From: Deltaproteobacteria bacterium
GTDB taxonomy: Bacteria > SAR324 > NAC60-12
Direction: 5' to 3'
Assembly (NCBI GenBank): GCA_002730365.1
Contig: PBZZ01000037.1
Span: forward strand, 1,986 to 10,736
Length of the DNA: 8,751 nucleotides
This document shows positions 1 to 5,546 of this stretch, piece after piece (positions within the stretch are counted from its first letter, which is position 1; each line of letters opens with the position of its first letter). The notes under the pieces are model-generated. The model worked only from the letters and a program-made list of their open reading frames with translations. It was not told the DNA's origin and made no database searches. The translations under genes and the position numbers were made by a program.

Positions 1-110
1 TTATTCTCGCAGAAGGAATAATTATAGATTTGTTTAAAATGCTGGAAAAAAATTGTCACTTATTTGCGATTTTTGAACGACCAAGATTCAAATCTCGTAA
101 ACCCACCCCA

Positions 111-140
111 CTGTCAAATTCTTGGGCAAATGCTTATATT
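111..140 (+). promoter_or_regulatory. Weak candidate sigma70-type promoter
   Basis: CTGTCA at 111-116 (4 of 6 to TTGACA) lies 18 bases before TATATT at 135-140 (5 of 6 to TATAAT). Transcription would begin near 147 and leave a leader of about 160 bases that includes the inverted repeat at 188-209. Matches of this quality are common by chance in AT-leaning DNA, so this is only a candidate. Confidence 0.2.
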
Positions 141-187
141 CTCATCTCCTTCTATTCAGCCCTTTTAGGTCGGATAGCCACCCCACC

Positions 188-209
188 CTTGAATCATTGA
201 CGATTCGAG
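188..209. repeat. Imperfect inverted repeat, possible operator
   Basis: CTTGAATC (188-195) and GATTCGAG (202-209) are inverted repeats around a 6-base spacer ATTGAC, pairing at 7 of 8 positions plus one G-T pair. No T-run follows, so it does not look like an intrinsic terminator. Its place about 100 bases before the first gene of the operon suits a regulator binding site or an mRNA hairpin. The same half-site word GAATC recurs at 242-246, inside GAATCGATT. The regulator is not identifiable from this window. Confidence 0.3.
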
Positions 210-297
210 CCAATTCACAAAATGGTCTGAAATTTGTTGATGAATCGATTTTCTCTCATCCCAGGTTCAGAGGGAAAGCAATCTAATTCCAAAAACC

Positions 298-303
298 AAG
301 GAG
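298..303 (+). promoter_or_regulatory. Ribosome binding site of the binding-protein gene
   Basis: AAGGAG lies 6 bases before the ATG at 310. This is a near-consensus Shine-Dalgarno sequence at good spacing and fixes the start of the first gene. Confidence 0.8.
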
Positions 304-309
304 TGCACC

Positions 310-1311
310 ATGCGAATTTTAATGATCCTTTTAGCAACGATCCTCTACGTTACATCCGCTTATGCACTGACTCCTATCAAATTTTCTTTGGATTGGAAAT
401 TTGAAGGCCCCGCAGCCCCATACTTTGTAGCTCTGGATAAAGGATACTTTGAAGCAGAGGGAATGGATGTGACTATTGACACGGGCAAAGGCTCTCTGGA
501 GGCCATTCCTAGAGTCACGGGAGGAGCATACGAATTTGGTTTTGCTGACATCAATTCACTCATCAAATTCCGAGACAAGAATCCAACCATTGATCTCAAA
601 GGAATTTTGATGGTCTACAACAACCCACCATTCGCAATTATTTCACTCAAAAAAAGTGGAGTTATGAAGCCTAAGGATCTTGAAGGTAGAATCCTTGGTG
701 CCCCCGCTCCTGATGGTGCTTACGCCCAATGGAAAGCCTTTGTCGCTGCAAACAACATTAAGGCAAAACAGGTGACCATTGAAAACGTCGGATTTCCTGT
801 GCGGGAGCCGATGCTTGCAGCTGGTGAGGTAGATGCGATTACAGGTTTTTCATTCTCATCTTTTTTGAATTTGAAATCAAAAGGAGTGAAGGAAGAAGAT
901 ATCAATATGATGTTGATGTCGAATTATGGGCTTAAGCTTTATGGTAACACTGTGATTGTAAATCCTGATTTTGCTGCTGAAAATCCCCAACTCGTAAAAG
1001 GATTTGTTAAAGCAATCATTCGTGGATGGATGGATACAATTGCAGATCCCAATTCAGCGATTGATCATCTGATGGAACGGAATAAAATCGCTCGTAGAAA
1101 TGTTGAATTGGAGCGCTTGGAGATGGCGATTCGCGACAACGTGATCACAGCTGAGGTGAAAGAACGAGGATTCGGTGATGTCGAAGGGAAGCGACTATCT
1201 GAATCTATTAACCAAGTTGGGCTTACCTATGACTTTTCAAACAAACCAACTGCGGCTTCGGTCTTCACAAGTGAGTATCTGCCTACGATGAGTCAAAGGA
1301 AGGTCAACTGA
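310..1311 (+). CDS. ABC transporter substrate-binding protein, NMT1/THI5/SsuA-like family
   Basis: This is a periplasmic solute-binding protein of 333 residues that would deliver a small molecule to the permease encoded at 2099. Residues 1-19 form a signal peptide: Arg2, a hydrophobic stretch, then AYA at 17-19 before the likely cleavage site. There is no lipobox cysteine, so the mature protein should be soluble. The mature N-terminus (KFSLDWKFEGPAAPYFVALDKGYFEAEGM in outline: beta strand, aromatic pocket, then a helix ending in KGYFEAEG) is typical of the NMT1/ThiY/SsuA/TauA superfamily. AKGY/DKGYF-type and D-x-GKG segments follow at roughly residues 43-62. Members bind pyrimidine precursors, sulfonates, nitrate or other small anions. 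The superfamily alone does not give the ligand. The downstream urate and xanthine oxidation genes make a purine, urate or related ureide the best guess, which is inference. The ATPase gene follows after one base. Confidence 0.88.
   Translation: MRILMILLATILYVTSAYALTPIKFSLDWKFEGPAAPYFVALDKGYFEAEGMDVTIDTGKGSLEAIPRVTGGAYEFGFADINSLIKFRDKNPTIDLKGILMVYNNPPFAIISLKKSGVMKPKDLEGRILGAPAPDGAYAQWKAFVAANNIKAKQVTIENVGFPVREPMLAAGEVDAITGFSFSSFLNLKSKGVKEEDINMMLMSNYGLKLYGNTVIVNPDFAAENPQLVKGFVKAIIRGWMDTIADPNSAIDHLMERNKIARRNVELERLEMAIRDNVITAEVKERGFGDVEGKRLSESINQVGLTYDFSNKPTAASVFTSEYLPTMSQRKVN
1295..1303 (+). promoter_or_regulatory. Ribosome binding site for the GTG-started ATPase gene
   Basis: AAAGGAAGG lies inside the end of the binding-protein gene, 9 bases before GTG at 1313. 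It supports the GTG start and suggests coupled translation. Confidence 0.65.
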
Positions 1312-1312
1312 A

Positions 1313-2095
1313 GTGACCCATTTCGTCGATATCGACGAGGTTTCAGTATCTTACACCTTGGGTGAACCGCCTGTGTTGGAGGGGGCTTCGCTCAAGATGT
1401 CCAAGGGGGAATTCGTCGCGCTCGTGGGACCTAGTGGTTGTGGCAAGTCAACATTTATGAAGCTGATGTCTGGCTTGCTAAAGGCTGACCAGGGTTCTGT
1501 CATAGTTGCGAATCAAGATGTTTCTCGTCCCTTAGGGAATGTTGGGATGGCATTTCAGAATTCAGTGATGCTTCCCTGGCGAACGACTCTCAATAACTTG
1601 TTATTACCTTTAGAAATTGCAAGACCCCATCGAGAAACTTTCCGTCAGAAAAGGGAAGCTCACGCCAATAAAGCGATTGAGTTACTGAGCTCTGTTGGGT
1701 TGAAAAATGTCGCTGAGAAATACCCATGGGAGCTTTCAGGTGGTATGCGCCAGAGAGCTTCACTTTGTAGAGCTCTTATCCACGAGCCAGAAGTCTTGAT
1801 GCTTGATGAGCCTTTTGGGGCTCTTGATGCCTTTACTCGTGAAGAGCTCTGGTGTGTGCTCCGTGACCTATGGCAAGATAGAAAGTTTACAGTTCTTCTG
1901 GTTACTCATGACTTGATTGAATCGGCTTTCTTGGCGGATAGAGTCTTGGTGATGAGTAATCGACCTGGTCGGGTAATCATGGAACTGGAGATACCTTTTG
2001 AAAGGCCCCGAAATCTGGACATTCGTTTTGAAAAGGAATTTGTTGATATTGTTCACCAGCTGCGCGACCAAATTCGGACCGCAAGAGCAATCTAA
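1313..2095 (+). CDS. ABC transporter ATP-binding protein, nitrate/sulfonate/taurine type
   Basis: This cytoplasmic ATPase of 260 residues would power the importer formed with the flanking binding protein and permease. All the nucleotide-binding motifs are visible: Walker A GPSGCGKST at 39-47, Q-loop glutamine 82 in AFQN, ABC signature LSGGMRQR at 141-148, Walker B VLMLDEP at 161-167 with catalytic Glu166, D-loop GALD at 169-172 and the H-loop histidine 199 in LVTHD. The signature LSGGMRQR and the segment MLPWRTTLNN after the Q-loop are typical of the SsuB/TauB/NrtD family. The length fits a single-domain ATPase of that family. Translation starts at GTG, one base after the TGA of the binding-protein gene. 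Intact motifs indicate an active ATPase. The substrate is not readable from this subunit. Confidence 0.93.
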   Translation: MTHFVDIDEVSVSYTLGEPPVLEGASLKMSKGEFVALVGPSGCGKSTFMKLMSGLLKADQGSVIVANQDVSRPLGNVGMAFQNSVMLPWRTTLNNLLLPLEIARPHRETFRQKREAHANKAIELLSSVGLKNVAEKYPWELSGGMRQRASLCRALIHEPEVLMLDEPFGALDAFTREELWCVLRDLWQDRKFTVLLVTHDLIESAFLADRVLVMSNRPGRVIMELEIPFERPRNLDIRFEKEFVDIVHQLRDQIRTARAI

Positions 2096-2098
2096 TCC

Positions 2099-2869
2099 AT
2101 GGAGTTGATGCAGAAGCGTACCCTAGAAAGACTTGCACCTTGGTTTGTCACAGTTTCAATGTTTCTGCTGTGGGAGATTATCTGTCGATTGGGAGGGGTT
2201 CCCGAATACTTCCTACCAGCCCCGACTGTTATCTTTGATGCGATGCTTATATTTCATGAGGCACTCATCGAGGACTCACTCTACACTTTGTTATCTACCT
2301 CTTTAGGATTTGGGATCGCCGTTGTTTTTGGACTGCTGCTCGGACTTTTGATTGGCTGGTCTAAAACGATATATCGGGGGCTATATCCAGTGATGGTTGG
2401 CTTCAACAGCATTCCGAAGGTGGCTGTAGTCCCAATCCTCGTATTGTGGTTCGGAATAGGTACAGTGCCCGCTGTGCTAACGGCTTTTTTGATTTCTTTT
2501 TTTCCAATCGTAGTAAATGTTGCGACGGGACTGGCTACAACCGAACCGGAGTTGGAAGATGTCTTGCGGTCTTTGGGAGCCAGCAAGCTGGATATTATGT
2601 TGAAAGTAGGAATTCCAGGTGCGATGCCATTTTTTTTTGGATCTCTCAAGGTTGCCATCACTTTGGCGTTTGTTGGGGCAGTGGTGTCTGAAACAGTTGC
2701 CTCGAATCATGGGGTTGGACATCTGATGCTTTCTGCCCAAGCAAATTTTGAGGTTCCCTTGGTCTTTGCAGGTTTACTGGTCCTTGCTTTCGAGGGAATC
2801 GTTATGTACGCCATTTTCGCAGCGATTGAGCAGCGTACGGCAAGATGGGCCTACCGGAGCCATCAGTGA
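2099..2869 (+). CDS. ABC transporter permease, SsuC/TauC/ThiX-like
   Basis: This inner-membrane permease of 256 residues probably forms a homodimeric channel for the importer. The protein is very hydrophobic, with about six predicted membrane segments (roughly residues 13-30, 65-88, 95-118, 121-145, 183-203 and 219-242). The cytoplasmic coupling loop (EAA motif of the BPD_transp_1 family) is seen at about 152-172, with LRSLGASKLDIMLKVGIP. The N-terminal PAPTVIFDA segment at 40-48 is characteristic of the SsuC/TauC group. The ATG lies 3 bases after the ATPase stop and has no good Shine-Dalgarno, so translation is probably coupled. A second ATG nine bases on (Met4) is a possible alternative start. 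The gene contains a run of nine T at 2630-2638 (coding Phe-Phe-Phe), but the frame continues intact through it. Confidence 0.92.
   Translation: MELMQKRTLERLAPWFVTVSMFLLWEIICRLGGVPEYFLPAPTVIFDAMLIFHEALIEDSLYTLLSTSLGFGIAVVFGLLLGLLIGWSKTIYRGLYPVMVGFNSIPKVAVVPILVLWFGIGTVPAVLTAFLISFFPIVVNVATGLATTEPELEDVLRSLGASKLDIMLKVGIPGAMPFFFGSLKVAITLAFVGAVVSETVASNHGVGHLMLSAQANFEVPLVFAGLLVLAFEGIVMYAIFAAIEQRTARWAYRSHQ
2856..2859 (+). promoter_or_regulatory. Ribosome binding site that decides the puuD start
   Basis: GGAG lies 6 bases before the GTG at 2866, whose GTGA overlaps the permease TGA by four bases. The upstream ATG at 2845 lacks a comparable site (preceded by GTACGGCAAG). This favours the GTG as the true start. 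Confidence 0.55.
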
Positions 2870-4047
2870 TTGAAGCACATATTCACGAATGGCTGAATCT
2901 TGTGGTTCGCTGGATTCACATGATCACTGGGATTGCATGGATAGGTGCTTCTTTCTACTTCAATTGGGTTGAAGGGCAACTGAACCGTAGAGGGCCGAAC
3001 CCACCTGGTATTGCAGGAGATTTATGGGCCGTTCATGGAGGTGGATTCTACCACTCCCAGAAATACCAGGTATCACCAGAAAAACTTCCAGAGAAGCTTC
3101 ATTGGTTCAAGTGGGAAGCTTACATGACCTGGGTCAGTGGGATGGCACTGCTGGTCATCGTTTATTTCTGGCAGGCCGAATCCTATATGGTAGATCCTGC
3201 AGTCGCTGATTTGTCAGGCTGGCAAGCGATCGCGATAAATCTAGGCGCTATGCTCTTAGGCTGGCTGATTTATGATCAGCTCTGTCGGTCTCCTTTTGGG
3301 CTGCACAACGATTGGATGCTGTACTTGTTCATCGTTGCATTACCGTTTGTTGCTTGGGGATTGGGTCAATTTTTGAGTGGTCGGGCCACCTACATCACCG
3401 TAGGAGGAATCATTGGTTCGATGATGGTTGGAAACGTCTTCTTTGTAATCATCCCTGTACAAAAGAAGATGGTAGGGGCAATGCTGGCTGGAGAGACCCC
3501 TGATGGTAAGATGGGAAAGCAAGGTCTTCAACGTTCCAGACACAATAACTACCTGACACTGCCTGTTTTACTGATCATGATCAGCAATCATTTCCCATCG
3601 ACCTTTGGCCATACCTACCACTGGTTGATTTTGGGGTCGTTGTCAGTGATTGGAATTGTTGTTAAGCACTACTTCAATTTACGCCACCAGGGGAATCCTC
3701 CAATTTGGCTTTTGCCAAGCGCAGCTCTCGCAACCGTTGCTGTTGTGATTCTCTCAGGCCCTTGGATGAGAGAAACGACAGTGAGCGCGCAAATGGTTAG
3801 TGACAATCAAGCGATCAGCATTGTGCAGCGTCACTGTACTTCTTGTCACGCGACTATGCCAACCCAACCAGGTTTTTCTGCTCCGCCGAAGGGTGTTGTC
3901 CTAGAGACTGTCGCCCATCTTAAACAATACGCTACTCAGGTACAGGCTCAGGCAGTAACATCGCACATAATGCCACTGGCAAATATGACGGGAATGACCC
4001 AGGACGAGCGAAATCAATTGGGTGGATGGCTCCAACAACATTTTTGA
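2866..4047 (+). CDS. puuD: Membrane-bound urate oxidase (urate hydroxylase) with C-terminal cytochrome c domain
   Basis: PuuD-type enzymes oxidise urate to 5-hydroxyisourate and pass electrons through a c-type haem instead of making hydrogen peroxide as soluble uricase does. From the GTG start the protein has 393 residues. Its N-terminus (IEAHIHEWLNLVVRWIHMITGIAWIG in outline) matches the conserved start of this family, with several histidines in or near membrane segments. About eight hydrophobic segments occupy residues 12-300. The C-terminal domain has the haem-binding motif CTSCH at 324-328 and a probable axial methionine in MPLAN at 369-373. The domain order equals that of the characterised Pseudomonas enzyme. 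An upstream ATG at 2845 would add seven residues and overlap the permease by 25 bases. I prefer the GTG because of its ribosome binding site, the 4-base GTGA overlap and the family N-terminus. Cytochrome maturation genes would be needed elsewhere. Confidence 0.9.
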   Translation: MIEAHIHEWLNLVVRWIHMITGIAWIGASFYFNWVEGQLNRRGPNPPGIAGDLWAVHGGGFYHSQKYQVSPEKLPEKLHWFKWEAYMTWVSGMALLVIVYFWQAESYMVDPAVADLSGWQAIAINLGAMLLGWLIYDQLCRSPFGLHNDWMLYLFIVALPFVAWGLGQFLSGRATYITVGGIIGSMMVGNVFFVIIPVQKKMVGAMLAGETPDGKMGKQGLQRSRHNNYLTLPVLLIMISNHFPSTFGHTYHWLILGSLSVIGIVVKHYFNLRHQGNPPIWLLPSAALATVAVVILSGPWMRETTVSAQMVSDNQAISIVQRHCTSCHATMPTQPGFSAPPKGVVLETVAHLKQYATQVQAQAVTSHIMPLANMTGMTQDERNQLGGWLQQHF

Positions 4048-4069
4048 TTGTCTAATTCCAATTTTTGAA

Positions 4070-5527
4070 ATGACACGCGACTACGTATTTTTCTTTTGTA
4101 ACGGTCAACCAATTCGGGCGAAAGGCTTGGTGGCTTTTCAGACTTTGTCAACATGGCTCCGAAAAGAGAGACAGTTGACTGGAACAAAGGTCGTATGTGC
4201 AGAGGGAGACTGTGGGGCTTGTACGGTCTTGCTGGGATATCCGCAAGCAGAAAATATTAAATATGAAGCAGTCAATAGCTGTATTTTGAACGTTCACCAA
4301 TTGGATGGACTACACGTAATCACAATCGAAGGTTTAGCCTGGAGAGATCGGCTGCATCCAGTTCAGCAGGCAATGCGAGATGGGTTTGGTTCACAATGTG
4401 GTTACTGCACTCCTGGAATTGTCATGGCATTAGCTGCAAACTTTCTGACGGATTCAGAATCCAAGAGAACAAAATTAACTGCAACAGAAGCATTGGTCGG
4501 TAACCTTTGTAGGTGTACGGGCTATGAAGCGATCATTGATTCAGTGGAAGCCGCAAAAAAAATTATTACCTGGCAACTTGCTGACCAATACCCCCCTTGC
4601 GCAATCGTCAAACAACTTAAAGAAGAGACAAGGTTACCTTTTGGATTGCTAGAAGTTAATCCACCACAAGAGCAGGGAATCCCTAGAAAATGTTGGAGAC
4701 CCAGAACTCTTAGAGACGCCATAGAAATCAAACGGAAGCACCCAGACGCTCGATGGTTAGCTGGTGGAACTGACCTGTGTGTCCAGATCAACAAAGAGAG
4801 AATTGATCCCAAAGAATTCATTGCAACTGGAGAAATTTCTGAATTGTGTGGGATCCGAGAGGTAAAAAGTAATCTGATTTTTGGCGCAAATGTGAGTTGG
4901 AAGGAATTGGAAGAGTGGGCTTTGGTAAATTGGCCCAATGTAAAAGAAATGTTGGATCTCTTCGCATCCCCTCAAATTCGCAACCGGGGAACCATTGCTG
5001 GGAATTTGGCCAATGCATCCCCGGTAGCTGACAGCTTGCCCTGGTTATACGTTAGTGAGGCGGAAATTGGTGCTTGTGATGGGGAGAATTGGCGCTGGAT
5101 TCCAATAGAAAAGTTTTATAAAGGGTACAAGATACTGGATCTCAAACAAAGTGAATTGATTGGGGCTATCAGAATTCAAAAATCACGTCAGAGTTTGTCA
5201 CAGCGCTTGTTTAAGGTCTCCAAGAGGAGAGATTTGGATATTTCTACATTCACAGCTGCCATCCAATGGCAAATGGTTGAAGGGCGATTCCAACAAATTA
5301 GATTGGCATATGGAGGTGTAGGGCCAACCGTCATTCGTCTTCACAAAACCGAAAAATTCATGCGTGGTAAAGAATGCACGAAGGACTTGATTGAAAAAGC
5401 CGGTAAGATAGCTGTGGCTGAAATCAGTCCCATTTCAGATGTGCGGTCATCAAATTACTATCGAAATCGTTTGGCAGAGACGATTCTCAAAAAATTTTTT
5501 TATGAAGAAATTTTGCTGACGGCATAA
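4070..5527 (+). CDS. xdhA: Xanthine dehydrogenase small subunit (2Fe-2S and FAD)
   Basis: This cytoplasmic subunit of 485 residues carries electrons from the molybdenum site in XdhB through two iron-sulfur clusters to FAD and then NAD+. The plant-type ferredoxin domain holds C43-x4-C48-x2-C51 with the fourth ligand at C71. The second, all-helical domain holds C110-G-Y-C113 and C147-R-C149. The FAD domain begins near residue 205, with WLAGGTDL at 229-236 and ASPQIRNRGTIAGNLANASP at 299-318. The C-terminal FAD-domain segment has KVSKRRDLDIS at 382-392 and YGGVG at 414-418. The length and domain order match the two-subunit bacterial enzyme of Rhodobacter type. A GTG at 4022 would add 16 residues and overlap puuD by 26 bases. 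I chose ATG 4070 because family members start just before the NG loop. Its ribosome binding site is poor, suggesting translational coupling to puuD 22 bases upstream. Confidence 0.94.
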   Translation: MTRDYVFFFCNGQPIRAKGLVAFQTLSTWLRKERQLTGTKVVCAEGDCGACTVLLGYPQAENIKYEAVNSCILNVHQLDGLHVITIEGLAWRDRLHPVQQAMRDGFGSQCGYCTPGIVMALAANFLTDSESKRTKLTATEALVGNLCRCTGYEAIIDSVEAAKKIITWQLADQYPPCAIVKQLKEETRLPFGLLEVNPPQEQGIPRKCWRPRTLRDAIEIKRKHPDARWLAGGTDLCVQINKERIDPKEFIATGEISELCGIREVKSNLIFGANVSWKELEEWALVNWPNVKEMLDLFASPQIRNRGTIAGNLANASPVADSLPWLYVSEAEIGACDGENWRWIPIEKFYKGYKILDLKQSELIGAIRIQKSRQSLSQRLFKVSKRRDLDISTFTAAIQWQMVEGRFQQIRLAYGGVGPTVIRLHKTEKFMRGKECTKDLIEKAGKIAVAEISPISDVRSSNYYRNRLAETILKKFFYEEILLTA

Positions 5528-5546
5528 TGAAATAATTGAAAAGTTA

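Larger units (their letters stand above)
1..309. other. Leader/intergenic region with no convincing gene
   Basis: No recognisable gene is seen here. One frame (bases 3-200) is open from the left edge to a TGA. It could give a 53-residue peptide from an ATG at 39, but that ATG has no ribosome binding site and the peptide shows no familiar motif. The stretch contains a weak promoter candidate, an imperfect inverted repeat at 188-209, a repeated 9-mer CCACCCCAC at 103-111 and 178-186, and four GAATC/GATTC pentamers (85-89, 191-195, 202-206, 242-246). It most likely carries the transcription and control signals of the operon starting at 310. Confidence 0.6.

Noticed and set aside
3..200. Open frame from the left edge to a TGA, with a possible 53-residue peptide from ATG 39
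   Set aside because: There is no ribosome binding site before the ATG, no recognisable domain and short length. It could be the tail of an upstream gene, but nothing in the residues supports this.
198..217. TTGACG at 197-202 as a -35 element
   Set aside because: The only -10-like word at a near spacing (CAAAAT, 15 bases on) matches poorly, and the hexamer overlaps the inverted repeat spacer.
2281..2661. 126-residue frame on the minus strand across the permease gene
   Set aside because: It lies fully opposite a well-supported permease and shows no domain. It is a shadow of membrane-protein codon bias.
4522..4938. 138-residue frame on the minus strand across xdhA
   Set aside because: It is antisense to clear FAD-domain coding sequence, with no motif and no own ribosome binding site seen.
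5489..5501. A6-T7 tract near the end of xdhA as a possible terminator
   Set aside because: It lies inside the coding frame (Leu-Lys-Lys-Phe-Phe-Tyr), and I see no GC-rich stem before the T-run.
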